DNA from: JAAYUJ01 sp963698165
GTDB lineage: Bacteria; Desulfobacterota; Syntrophobacteria; Syntrophobacterales; Syntrophobacteraceae
Direction: 5' to 3'
Length of the DNA: 64,000 nucleotides
Assembly: GCA_963698165.1 (NCBI GenBank)
Contig: CAVOPT010000013.1
Span: 62,001-126,000, forward strand
Position 1 is the stretch's first letter. Each line of letters opens with the position of its first letter. The translations under genes and the position numbers were made by a program. Positions 8,404 to 17,649 of the stretch are shown in pieces. The notes under the pieces are model-generated. The model saw only the letters and a list, made by a program, of their open reading frames with translations. It was not told the DNA's origin and ran no database searches.

Positions 8404-10509
8404 TCAGTCCGCGAGGATTTGGAAGAGGCTGCCGTGGTGGTCGGTCCAGACGGGAATATTCATGTTTTCCCCTGACTCCGCCAGAGACGAAGAGGGCACT
8501 TCCGCGATAATCCCCTCGCTACTGCTCAGGAGCATCCACTCGGATGCGCAGATGAGCTCTCTTTCATCCTCGCCCGAAACCACCCGGGCCGCTTTCAGAC
8601 CGTGATCATCCGCCAGGCGCTGAACCACGGGAGCGAGGCGGAGGTGCTTGTTGGTCACGTGAACGGCAAGGATCCCTTCTGGGGCCAGGTGCCGCAGGTA
8701 GACGGCGAAGGCCTCGCGGGTCAGAAGATGCGCGGGAATGGAATCGCCGCTGAAGGCGTCCAGGACCAGCAGGTCGAACTGTTGAGGAGGTTCCCTTTCC
8801 AACGAGAGGCGTGCATCCCCGAGGATCACCTCACACCTCCCGCGACAGTCGTCCAGGTACGTGAAGTACTTGTGAGCCAACCGCACCGCGTCGGGGTTGA
8901 TCTCGTAAAAGCGATAATCGTCTCCCGGTCTGGCGTAGACAGCCAGAGTGCCCACGCCGAGACCAACCAGACCCGCCCGAATTGCCTTTTTTTCTCCCAG
9001 AACCTGAAGCGCCTTGCCGATCCCGCTCTTAGGACCGTAGTAAGACGTGGGAACAGCGCGTTTTGCGGCGGCCATGAATTGCCGGCCATGAAGGACCCTC
9101 CCGTGGGTCAGCATCCGCTCATCGGAAGCGGGATCCAGGGTCTCGTTCTGCAAAACGGCGAGGACTCCATAGAAGTTGCGAACACGCTCCACGGGTTCAA
9201 AGTTTTCCCTTGACCAGGCGACCATGACAAACAGGCCCGCCGCAGCCGCAAGTCCGCAGGCCCATTTCATCAACCGCCCCCCTCGGCGGTTTCCGACCCC
9301 CGCGGCCAGCGCCCCCATGGCAAGAAAGTACGAAAGCATGAGTCCGATTTTCCATTCGAGGAAGGAAGAAAACACCAACGGCGCCACGACGGCGACGAGA
9401 ATGCCCCCGCCTGCCCCTCCGACGGCGATGGCCAGGTAGAACTCGGTGAGCCGTCCCGGACCTGGCTTCAGCCGCGCGAGCTCGCCGTGGCAGACCATGC
9501 ACACCACAAACAGGGTGATGAAGTAGAGAACAAGCTCCTGAGCAACACCGAGAAAGAAGTCAAACCGGGGGTAGTGTTCATAAGCAGCAAGAAACAACAG
9601 GGACGCGGCGGCGGCCAACGTCCACCAGCCGCGCAGGTACCAGCGTCCGTGTTGAAAACAGACGATGAAGCTCAGCAGATAGAGGCCGAGGGGCAAGACC
9701 CAGAGGAAGGGCACCGCGGCAATGTCCTGACAAACCTTGTTGGTGGCGGCCAGAAGCATGAGAGAGCTGCATGCGGGGAGCATGAGCCACAACACACGGC
9801 GCCCCGGGGAAGGTCGCTCTGCTTCCCCTTCATTCAAGGACTCCCGGGGAACCACGCCATCCGGGACCATCGGGGGCCCCGGCACGGTGCGCCCAAGGAA
9901 AAACAAGACAATGAGCAGAGCGGCATACAGGAGGAACAATGAGGACCAGAGCCAGGATTGTTCGGTGAGGGTCAGGGAAGGTTCCATGAGGAAAGGATAG
10001 CAGAGGAGGCCGAGGAGGGAGCCGACATTTGACAGGGAATACAGGCGGTAGGGGTCCTTGCCCGGATTCGCGACGGAATACCAGGCCTGGACAACAGGGC
10101 TCGTCGCGGAAAGGAGCAGGAAGGGGAGGCCTATGGATACGCCGAGGACCCCGAGGATGGACAACACAGGGGAGTTGGAGGCGAGGCTTCTCCATTCGGG
10201 ATTCGGCGCGATGGGCAACGTGAAAACGGCGGCCGCGGAAAGCGCACCGTGGATCAAAACCTGGCGTTGAGCCGACAGCCGGCGCTGCAGCCGGTGCCCA
10301 TAGAGGTATCCGAGACACAGCACGGTCTGAAAAAAGAGCATGCAAGAAGTCCAGACGGCTGGAGCCCCTCCGAACCAAGGGAGCATGAATTTGCTGATGA
10401 GCGGCTGCACGAGGAAAAGGAGGAATGCTCCGAGGAGCACCACGATCCCGAAGATCCAGTTCGAGAACCCACGATAAGGAGGAGAGAGGCCAAGGGCAGG
10501 GAGATCCAT
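8404..10509 (-). CDS. Fused MFS-like membrane / spermidine synthase-like protein
   Basis: A 701-residue two-part protein. Residues about 15-430 contain some 10-12 hydrophobic helices, starting with FLLFLVQPLISKFMLPWFGG, which is diagnostic for the bacterial fused MFS/spermidine-synthase family. Residues about 470-690 form a class-I methyltransferase-like fold: GLVGLGVGTLAVYA (glycine-rich loop I), YEINPDAVRLA (acidic end of strand 2) and LLVLDAFSGDSIPAHLLT (the D-A-F-x-x-D region of spermidine synthases). Whether it makes polyamines is unclear, because many fusion members lack demonstrated activity. Start ATG 10509 preceded by AGGA. Convergent with the upstream glycosyltransferase. Confidence 0.87.
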   Translation of the reverse strand: MDLPALGLSPPYRGFSNWIFGIVVLLGAFLLFLVQPLISKFMLPWFGGAPAVWTSCMLFFQTVLCLGYLYGHRLQRRLSAQRQVLIHGALSAAAVFTLPIAPNPEWRSLASNSPVLSILGVLGVSIGLPFLLLSATSPVVQAWYSVANPGKDPYRLYSLSNVGSLLGLLCYPFLMEPSLTLTEQSWLWSSLFLLYAALLIVLFFLGRTVPGPPMVPDGVVPRESLNEGEAERPSPGRRVLWLMLPACSSLMLLAATNKVCQDIAAVPFLWVLPLGLYLLSFIVCFQHGRWYLRGWWTLAAAASLLFLAAYEHYPRFDFFLGVAQELVLYFITLFVVCMVCHGELARLKPGPGRLTEFYLAIAVGGAGGGILVAVVAPLVFSSFLEWKIGLMLSYFLAMGALAAGVGNRRGGRLMKWACGLAAAAGLFVMVAWSRENFEPVERVRNFYGVLAVLQNETLDPASDERMLTHGRVLHGRQFMAAAKRAVPTSYYGPKSGIGKALQVLGEKKAIRAGLVGLGVGTLAVYARPGDDYRFYEINPDAVRLAHKYFTYLDDCRGRCEVILGDARLSLEREPPQQFDLLVLDAFSGDSIPAHLLTREAFAVYLRHLAPEGILAVHVTNKHLRLAPVVQRLADDHGLKAARVVSGEDERELICASEWMLLSSSEGIIAEVPSSSLAESGENMNIPVWTDHHGSLFQILAD

Positions 10510-10661
10510 CGCAGTCCTGTTGGGGCGGCTCGAAGACCCTTTCCGAGGGTCAGGTTTCTGTGGTTCCGGGAATTTCGACCGGGAGCGAGGGTGTTACCAA
10601 GCACACATCCGCAGGAAATTGTGTCCGAATGCCCATCGAATAAGAGACTCCCCCAAAAGAA

Positions 10662-10697
10662 GTCCCGCCCGGCTGGAGGGGGGTAGCCGGGCGGGAC
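10662..10697 (-). terminator. Rho-independent terminator downstream of ilvE
   Basis: A perfect 13-bp inverted repeat (GTCCCGCCCGGCT / AGCCGGGCGGGAC) with a 10-base loop. Read on the minus strand it is followed by TTCTTTTG. It lies about 170 bases beyond the ilvE stop and before the MFS/spermidine-synthase gene, whose start is at 10509. The rest of the 10510-10866 gap shows no gene. Confidence 0.8.
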
Positions 10698-10866
10698 CAG
10701 GAGGGGTTTGGAGAAGGCGACATATTGTCGACCTCGCAAGTATGATAAGATGCTTACAATCAGATTTCAACCCTCTCCGGCCAAATTTTCAACCAACCCA
10801 ACACGCTGAATTATGGCAGGAAAAGAAGACATTAATTCGTCTCCCGCCTGTGCCTCTGCGGTACCA

Positions 10867-11943
10867 TCAAACATTCACGTGGTACACCCAGCCGAACGGG
10901 TCTTCCTTCTCTCCGTATTGGATGCCCACGATTTCGTCATAAAAGCGTTTGGCCCATTCGCCCACTCCACCGTCCCGCACCCTGTGGGACTGATCCCTGT
11001 AAGAGATCTCTCCCACCGGGGAGACGACGGCAGCGGTCCCCGTGCCGAAGATTTCCTTCATGTCCCCCGACTTGACCGAATCAACGACCTCGGCGATGTC
11101 TATGGGGCGCTCATTCACCCGGATTCCCCAGTGGCGCGCGAGCTCCATGACCGACTCCCGCGTGACTCCCGGGAGGATGGAACCGCTCAGAGGCGGAGTG
11201 ACCAGCTCTTCCTTGATCCTGAAGAAGATGTTCATGGTTCCCACTTCCTCGATGAAACGGCGTTCCACGGCATCGAGCCACAGCACCTGGGTGAACCCCT
11301 TCTTCTTGGCCACTTCCGCCGCGTAGAGACTGGAAGCGTAATTGGCCATCGTTTTGGCCTCTCCCACCCCTCCTCTCACGGCACGGACATACTCATCGGA
11401 AACGTAGATCTTGACCGGGTTGAACCCCTCGGCATAATAGGCCGCCACGGGACCGGTGATGATGTAGTAGAGGTATTCGCTTGCCGGCCTCACCCCAAGG
11501 TGCGCCTCACTGGCGATCATGGTCGGGCGGATGTAGAGAGACGATCCAACGCTGTGGGGCACCCAGTCCTTGTCGAGCTTCAGGAGCTCCTCGACCGCCT
11601 TGAATTGAACCGCCGGATCGATCTCGGGCATGCACATCCTGCGAGCGGAGCGGTTGAGCCTCTCCCAGTTCTTCTCCGCGCGGAACAGATGAATGGTCCC
11701 ATCCCGCCAGCGATATCCCTTGAGCCCCTCAAAAATGCCCTGCCCGTAGTGAAGGACCATGGCCGCGGGGTCAAGCGCCAGGCTCTGGTAGGGAACGATG
11801 CGGCCATCTTGCCATCCTCCCCCGGACCTGTAGTCCATGAGGAACATGTGGTCACTGAATGTCCTCCCGAAAACCAACTTGGTTTCGTCCGCCGGTTTGG
11901 GTCGCTTTTTCTGGGGATCAACGGGTTGAATGCTTATGTCCAT
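10867..11943 (-). CDS. ilvE: Branched-chain amino acid aminotransferase
   Basis: A PLP fold-type IV transaminase that interconverts Leu, Ile, Val and their 2-oxo acids with glutamate as partner. I start it at ATG 11943, preceded by GGGAGG at good spacing, giving 358 residues, the normal length for the long BCAT-II-like group. Family landmarks: LHYGQGIFEGLKGYR near residue 65-79, YIRPTMIA near 137-144, the Schiff-base lysine in GVGEAKTMANYASS (K197), and EVGTMNIFF. It is a single gene with its own terminator and is separated by about 150 bases from plsB, also on the minus strand. Confidence 0.95.
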   Translation of the reverse strand: MDISIQPVDPQKKRPKPADETKLVFGRTFSDHMFLMDYRSGGGWQDGRIVPYQSLALDPAAMVLHYGQGIFEGLKGYRWRDGTIHLFRAEKNWERLNRSARRMCMPEIDPAVQFKAVEELLKLDKDWVPHSVGSSLYIRPTMIASEAHLGVRPASEYLYYIITGPVAAYYAEGFNPVKIYVSDEYVRAVRGGVGEAKTMANYASSLYAAEVAKKKGFTQVLWLDAVERRFIEEVGTMNIFFRIKEELVTPPLSGSILPGVTRESVMELARHWGIRVNERPIDIAEVVDSVKSGDMKEIFGTGTAAVVSPVGEISYRDQSHRVRDGGVGEWAKRFYDEIVGIQYGEKEDPFGWVYHVNV

Positions 11944-12091
11944 CGAGGCGCCTCCCTGAAAACGAGCTTGTCTTGTTCCGGTTGTATGGTTGGGCAAGAA
12001 TGAAGCATCTAAAACCTGACGAGTACGCTCATACTCTCATCCAAGCCGGCAGTCCCCGCGGAACGGCCGGAACCCTTGAATCGCGCCTCAG

Positions 12092-14755
12092 TCACTGGAG
12101 CGCGAAGTGAGGGGATCGCATGAGGCGGCAGATTTCCTTGCTGTAATGCTGGATCATATGGCGATTGCCTGCGTCGGCGTACCATTCCTGGTCTTTGTCC
12201 TTGCCTTTCTCGTCGCCGTCCCTCTTCTCGATAACCCCTTTTTCAAGGTAGTACTTCAAGGCATTTCCGAACATGATCTTGGAAATGGATTCGGGGCGTT
12301 CGATCAGCTGCAGCTTCAAAGCCTTCTGGCCGAGGCTCATCACCTTCTTGATAAAATCCTTCTCCGCATAGGGCTTTTTGTGAAAGTACCTGAAGGCCCT
12401 CAACACCAGCCAGTACCCCTCGAAATAGTTGCGCAGCAAGCCGTGGAAAGAGTTTGCGACCCTGAGCCCACGGTGAGCCAGAATGTAGGGCTGATCCCCT
12501 TCCCCGACGCGGTGCAGCCACTCCAATTCCTCGAAGGTCTGAAGCACGCCTTGCATGAGTTCCTCGTCGCTCACTTCATTGTCGTAGACAAACTCGAACT
12601 TGTAAAAATTCTTCATGAACCCGATGTCTTCGAGAATCTGGGACAGGCTGAAGCGGAAGGTCTGCTGGGCCAGGATGGAGGTGGAGACGTAGGCGGCCGG
12701 AAGCAGAAAGTGGATCAGGTTGTTCTTGTAATATTCCAGGGCGACCCGCTTGTTGTCGTCCATGGTGAAGACCTCTTCCTCGAGATCGTCGTCTTCGTCC
12801 TTCAGCTTTGCCAGAAGCTTGTTCTTCTCGAAATCATGGAGTGTCTCGTCCACGGATGCGTCATAGTTGCGGAAGGTCTTGGACAGCTCAATTTTCCGGT
12901 GGCTGAGGTAATCATAGAATGCTCGGTAGATCTCCCTGAATTCCATGAGGGAAATTCCAAGCCGCGGACTACTCAGAAGAGCGGCGGCGGCAAGGGAATA
13001 CGGCGTGACCAGGGACACCTGGTTGATGCTGTTGATGATCCGGTAAGAGAAGTCCCGGTACATGGCGTGGCGTTGCTTGGGGCGCAGACTCTCGGCCTCG
13101 CCGCGATACCTCTCCAGGTACTGTTGCAGAGACACGGGCTCCGCAAAACGCACATAAACCCGGCCGTAGCTCCTCTTAAGGAACCTCCGCGCTCTCACCA
13201 GCTGCCCGATGTTCTCTTCCACCTTGGCCCCGCCGGTGACCTCCCTCAAATACGCTTCCTCTTCGGGGATGCGGTCGTAACAAATCGAGGTGGGTACAAA
13301 GACCAGGTCATTGCAGAATCCATCCTCCACAGCCTGAATCAGGATGGCAAGCAACCCGAGCTTGGGAAGCACCATCTTGCCCGTGCGGCTTCTCCCGCCC
13401 TCGATGAAGAACTCGATATTGTGCCCCAGCTGGACCAGGGTCTTCACATACGTGGAGAACACTTCCGTGTAGAACTTCATCCCCTTGAAGCTCCTGCGGA
13501 TGAAAAAAGCGCCTCCCCGGCGAAAGATCGGGCCCAGAGGCCAAAAGGCCAGATTCTTCCCGGCAGCGACAAAAGGGGTGATGAGGTTGTTTCTGTAAAG
13601 GATGTATGAAAGAATCAAGTAGTCCGTGTGGCTCTTGTGACACGGAATGTAGACGAGGGTATTGTTTCGGGCGGCCTTTTTGACTTTTTGAAGACTCTCC
13701 CCGTCCACCTCGATGCCGTCGAATAGGGTGTTCCAGATCCAGTTGAGCACCTTCTCACCAATCTGGACCAGGGTGTAATTGTAGGTGGCGGCGATTTCAT
13801 CCAGGTATTTGTCCGCCTCCATGCGGATTTTCCATATTTCCTGCTTGGTCGAACGGGCGCGCCTCTGCATGAAGGCTTCGAGGCGGGGATGATGGAGGAC
13901 GATTTCCTTGAGCTCAATGGTGCTCTTGAGGGTGGGACCGAGAACGGCTCTCTTGATGTCGTCGATGGAGTCGATGAGCTCCCGCCTCAGCTGGAATATC
14001 TGCTTGCGCCTCTGCGAGAGGTTTTCGGAAAGCTCCGGAACGACATCCTGCAGGTTCAGGGGTTCACCGGCTTCCAGCACCGCATCGGAATGTCCCCTCA
14101 GGAAGGACAGAAACTTGCGGATGAAACCGGGTTCTTCCCTGGACCCGAAGAATATGTGGACAAAGCCACGCCTTTCCCGGCCCGGGTCTCGGCTGTAGAG
14201 CAGGAAAAAGGGTACGATGAAAATGGGCCTTTCGGTAGCTTTCTGGATGTCGATGAGGTGCTCCAGGGGATCGTTCCCCACAAGGATCGTGCGGCGATAG
14301 TAGCCTTTCTTGCCCACCAGAAAGAGGATGCCGGATTCCCCCTCCTTGACCTTTTGACGGTAGTGACCGTCTTCATAGGGGTTGGGAAGACATCCGTGTC
14401 GCAGGAGGTGGAAGAAGTGGTAGATTGAGATCTTGATGGAGTACCATAACGGCTGCCAGAGGTAAGGATGCAGGTCGAACATAAACGAGGCCCTGGGGAG
14501 ACCCAGCTGATGGAGGCGCGCAGTCAGGACCACGAAATCCATCTGGGAGCGATGCTTTATGGCATAGATCACATGGCCCTTTTGTGCCAGGTCCTCCAGC
14601 AGTCGCTGTTGATCGTCCGGCACCGACGCTTTGGATATGAGGCGCTCGAACCACCTTTGGAGAGGAAACCGGGGTTTGTTTTGAATGGAGTAGCCGTAGC
14701 GGTCTTTTTCAACGGTGAGATCCGTTTCCTTCCTTGCCTTCCACCAAGGCTTCAT
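12092..14755 (-). CDS. plsB: Glycerol-3-phosphate acyltransferase
   Basis: An 887-residue membrane-associated acyltransferase that makes 1-acyl-glycerol-3-phosphate, the first step of phospholipid synthesis. The catalytic block is typical: CHKSHTDYL near residue 373 (HX4D), GGAFFIRRSFKG, FFIEGGRSRTGK, and VFVPTSICYDRI. Unusually, the N-terminal helper domain also carries an intact HX4D (HRSQMD, residues 68-73) followed by a stretch resembling a second PlsC-type domain. The C-terminal 300 residues are helical and match the long PlsB class. Start ATG 14755 with GAGG upstream. Divergent from recN across 252 bases that should hold both promoters. Confidence 0.93.
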   Translation of the reverse strand: MKPWWKARKETDLTVEKDRYGYSIQNKPRFPLQRWFERLISKASVPDDQQRLLEDLAQKGHVIYAIKHRSQMDFVVLTARLHQLGLPRASFMFDLHPYLWQPLWYSIKISIYHFFHLLRHGCLPNPYEDGHYRQKVKEGESGILFLVGKKGYYRRTILVGNDPLEHLIDIQKATERPIFIVPFFLLYSRDPGRERRGFVHIFFGSREEPGFIRKFLSFLRGHSDAVLEAGEPLNLQDVVPELSENLSQRRKQIFQLRRELIDSIDDIKRAVLGPTLKSTIELKEIVLHHPRLEAFMQRRARSTKQEIWKIRMEADKYLDEIAATYNYTLVQIGEKVLNWIWNTLFDGIEVDGESLQKVKKAARNNTLVYIPCHKSHTDYLILSYILYRNNLITPFVAAGKNLAFWPLGPIFRRGGAFFIRRSFKGMKFYTEVFSTYVKTLVQLGHNIEFFIEGGRSRTGKMVLPKLGLLAILIQAVEDGFCNDLVFVPTSICYDRIPEEEAYLREVTGGAKVEENIGQLVRARRFLKRSYGRVYVRFAEPVSLQQYLERYRGEAESLRPKQRHAMYRDFSYRIINSINQVSLVTPYSLAAAALLSSPRLGISLMEFREIYRAFYDYLSHRKIELSKTFRNYDASVDETLHDFEKNKLLAKLKDEDDDLEEEVFTMDDNKRVALEYYKNNLIHFLLPAAYVSTSILAQQTFRFSLSQILEDIGFMKNFYKFEFVYDNEVSDEELMQGVLQTFEELEWLHRVGEGDQPYILAHRGLRVANSFHGLLRNYFEGYWLVLRAFRYFHKKPYAEKDFIKKVMSLGQKALKLQLIERPESISKIMFGNALKYYLEKGVIEKRDGDEKGKDKDQEWYADAGNRHMIQHYSKEICRLMRSPHFALQ

Positions 14756-15007
14756 TGATTTTCTATCCTCAGGTTAATGCTCCGAATACGAAAGCGATGA
14801 ACAAAGGAAGTTTACTTAACAAAAATCAGGGAAGAAACCAAACTCTTTATTCTCTTCGCCCCGTGGCAAAGAGTCTCTCCAAGTCGTTCGGAAAAGTCCG
14901 GGCGCGGAACGAATGGGTGGGGAGGTCGAGTCACCAGCATTGCCCCGAGGCGGTTGGTGGAGGTTTGACAAGGATTTTCATGCGCGACAGGCAGGAGGAA
15001 CCGGGGC

Positions 15008-16708
15008 GTGCTGCAGGAACTGATCGTTGAGAACTTCGCAATCATTCGACGACTGGCGGTCTCCTTTCAGCCGGGATTGAACATGCTGACGGGCGAAACC
15101 GGCGCGGGAAAGTCCATCCTTGTCGGTGCCGTCAACCTCATCCTCGGAAGCCGGGCGATGCAGGAAATGATCCGCACGGGAGCCAGTGAAGCGACGGTCG
15201 AGGGCGTGTTCTCCCTCTCCGGGTGGGACCGCCTCAGCCGGCTCATGGGTGAATGGGGACTCGATGCCTCGGAAGAACTTGTCATACGGAGGGTCATCAA
15301 CCGCAGCGGCAGAAATCGCGTTTACCTGAACGAGCAACAGATCAGCCTCCAGCAGCTTCAGCAGTTGTCAAAGGGGCTCATCTCCATCTCGGGTCAACAT
15401 GAGCACCAACTGCTCCTGGACCCCGATGTTCACCTGTCCCTGCTGGACGCCTATGGAGAAACCGAGGGGGAGTGCGGTGAAGTGAGGGCCATCTACGATG
15501 AGTGGCTCACCACCAGGGATGAGCTCCACAAGCTTCGGCGCTTCAAACAGGATGAGGCTGCCAAGATCGACTGGATGCGATTCCAACTCCATGAGCTCGA
15601 ATCGGCTCAGCTTCAGCCCGATGAAGACACGGAACTGGAGCAGGAGCGCAACATCCTCCGTCACGCGGCAACCCTCGCGGAAGCTGCCCGTGATGCCCAT
15701 CAAAGCATCTACGCGGGGAAGGGAGCCATCCTCGAGCAAATGTCCACCGTGGAAAAGAGGCTCGAAACCCTCCACGGAATCGATCCGAGTCTGCACCCCC
15801 TGGTACAGCAGTGCGAAGAGGCCCGCATCCACCTCGAAGAGCTGGCCCATTCCCTCCACCAGTATGCGAATCGCATTGAATTCGATCCCCGGAGACTCGC
15901 CGCCATAGAAGAAAGGCTTGCCCTCATTCAGCGGCTGGGGAAGAAGTACGGCGCCACCGTCCAGGACATGCTCCGGCGCCTGGGCGAACTGAGAGAGTCC
16001 CTCGCCATGGGGGAATCCGTGGATGCGCGGGAAGAGGAGCTTTCCAGGCTCCTGGAAAGCCACTCCCGAGCTTACCTGGATAAAGCCGAGGCGCTGTCCG
16101 GGAGGAGGCGGGAGGCGGCCGTGAGTCTCTCCCGCGAGGTGGAAAAGGCGCTGGGCCGCCTGGACATGCCGCGGGCCCGCTTCGAGGTACAGTTCCCGAG
16201 GGATGGGGGCAAAGGGGATGCCAAGGAGCCGGTCTTTGCTCCCACAGGCATCGACCAGGTGGAGTTCCTGCTCACCGCAAACCCCGGTGAGGACTTCAAA
16301 CCGCTGGCACGGGTCGCATCGGGCGGGGAACTCTCTCGCATCCTTCTCGCGCTGAAAAGCCTTGTCAGCCGCAAGGATGAAGCGGAAACTCTGGTTTTCG
16401 ACGAGGTAGACGCCGGAATCGGGGGCAGGACCGCGGAACTGGTGGGCCTGCAACTGAAGCGCCTGGCAGCCAAGCACCAGGTCATCTGCATCACCCACCT
16501 GCCTCAAATTGCATCCTACGGGCAAACCCACTACAGAGTGATCAAGGACGCCGAGGAGGAAGAAACCAGGACGCGCATCTCCCTACTGTCGGATCAAGAG
16601 CGCGTGGAAGAGCTCGCCAGGATGCTGGGCGGCATCACGATTTCCGAAAAGGCCCTGGAACACGCCGCTGAATTACTCAACCATGCACTGAAGCAGTGGA
16701 GAGGATGA
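15008..16708 (+). CDS. recN: DNA repair protein RecN
   Basis: A 566-residue SMC-like ATPase for double-strand break repair. The N-terminal head has GETGAGKS at residues 29-36 (Walker A). The arms form a coiled coil through the middle with GQHEHQLLLDPD after the first globular part. The C-terminal head has the ABC signature region ASGGELSRILLALK and Walker B VFDEVDAGIGG, then ICITHLPQIASYG (His switch). The start is a GTG at 15008 following CAGGAGGA, and the N-terminus MLQELIVENFAI matches family starts. No LexA-type operator was evident by eye. Convergent with the ATP-grasp gene, 13 bases apart. Confidence 0.97.
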   Translation: MLQELIVENFAIIRRLAVSFQPGLNMLTGETGAGKSILVGAVNLILGSRAMQEMIRTGASEATVEGVFSLSGWDRLSRLMGEWGLDASEELVIRRVINRSGRNRVYLNEQQISLQQLQQLSKGLISISGQHEHQLLLDPDVHLSLLDAYGETEGECGEVRAIYDEWLTTRDELHKLRRFKQDEAAKIDWMRFQLHELESAQLQPDEDTELEQERNILRHAATLAEAARDAHQSIYAGKGAILEQMSTVEKRLETLHGIDPSLHPLVQQCEEARIHLEELAHSLHQYANRIEFDPRRLAAIEERLALIQRLGKKYGATVQDMLRRLGELRESLAMGESVDAREEELSRLLESHSRAYLDKAEALSGRRREAAVSLSREVEKALGRLDMPRARFEVQFPRDGGKGDAKEPVFAPTGIDQVEFLLTANPGEDFKPLARVASGGELSRILLALKSLVSRKDEAETLVFDEVDAGIGGRTAELVGLQLKRLAAKHQVICITHLPQIASYGQTHYRVIKDAEEEETRTRISLLSDQERVEELARMLGGITISEKALEHAAELLNHALKQWRG

Positions 16709-16721
16709 GAGGTCGATTCAT

Positions 16722-17504
16722 TCACCCGGGAGTCAACGACTCCTCCAGGTCCACGGCTCCAAGGATGTCGTAAATGTCCATGCCCACTTGCCGGAAGCCC
16801 TCAAGGCCATAGACCATGTTGGCCTCGAGCACATAGTACTGCCCGACCGCATGGCATACGTCCAAACCGACTTCGTCGAACCCGCAGCGGTCGGCCACGG
16901 TCTCGGCGAATTCCAGGGCGTCATCGGGAATTCCCCCGGTGGATATCCTCCCTCCCCGAGAAACATTGCTCCTGAATTCTCCAGGCAGAGGCACGCGCCA
17001 ATAGGCATGAACCACCTGCCGATTGACGAGGACGACGCGAAGATCCCGGTCGATGGGCAGGTACTCCTGGATATATGCGCAAGGGTGCTTTTCCAGGTAG
17101 CACCGCAGGGCATTCTCGTCCTGAATGAGCCATACTCCCAAACCACGGGACGATCCGACGGGAGTCTTCGCCACCAGCGGAAGGAGGAAGTCCTTCAGAA
17201 TGCGGGGTGCGGGGTTGGAACCATAGTAGAGACGGGTTTTGGGGTGTGGTATTCGAAGAAGTTGAAAAAGGCAGGTCTGCTTGATCTTGTTTCCCATGAA
17301 TCCGTAGTAGTTTCCTGGAAAGACCTCCTTTCCCAAGGCCTCGAACACATCGCTGTAGTGAGGGCCCGGATAACAGATGCGGCGTGCGCCACGGATGGCC
17401 TCCCTGGCCGCATCGGAGTAGTCCTGCCAATTGGGCGAAACCCCGAAACAGTGTGCTGAAGGGCGTTTCCTCAACCGTTTGCCAAGAGAGAACAGGGGGT
17501 TCAC
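16722..17504 (-). CDS. RimK-like ATP-grasp ligase
   Basis: A 260-residue ATP-grasp protein starting at a GTG (17504), preceded by GGGAAAGA. Features: VAKTPVGSSRGLGVWLI (glycine-rich phosphate-binding loop at about residues 111-127), YIQEYLPIDRDLRVVLVN (the hinge/ATP-contact region), NVSRGGRIS, and GLDVCHAVGQYYVLEANMVYGLEGF (Mg-binding acidic/Asn residues). The RimK/LysX/MptN branch ligates amino acids, usually glutamate, onto protein termini or small carriers. It is about 40 residues shorter at the N-terminus than RimK and the substrate cannot be inferred. Stands alone between recN and a cysteine desulfurase. Confidence 0.82.
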   Translation of the reverse strand: MNPLFSLGKRLRKRPSAHCFGVSPNWQDYSDAAREAIRGARRICYPGPHYSDVFEALGKEVFPGNYYGFMGNKIKQTCLFQLLRIPHPKTRLYYGSNPAPRILKDFLLPLVAKTPVGSSRGLGVWLIQDENALRCYLEKHPCAYIQEYLPIDRDLRVVLVNRQVVHAYWRVPLPGEFRSNVSRGGRISTGGIPDDALEFAETVADRCGFDEVGLDVCHAVGQYYVLEANMVYGLEGFRQVGMDIYDILGAVDLEESLTPG

Positions 17505-17649
17505 TCATTCTTTCCCATCAGGGCGGGTTGCTCTTGAACAAATTACCTGGGCTCACGATGCAGGATGAGTGAACGGGAGGCCCAGGCTCAGATTCAACTG
17601 ATAAGAGCCCTCGGAACACGGCTCTGTGTCCCTGGAAACACCCGGCCCC

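Noticed and set aside
12107..13609. Long plus-strand open frame opposite plsB
   Set aside because: Antisense to a clearly conserved gene; composition reflects the opposite strand.
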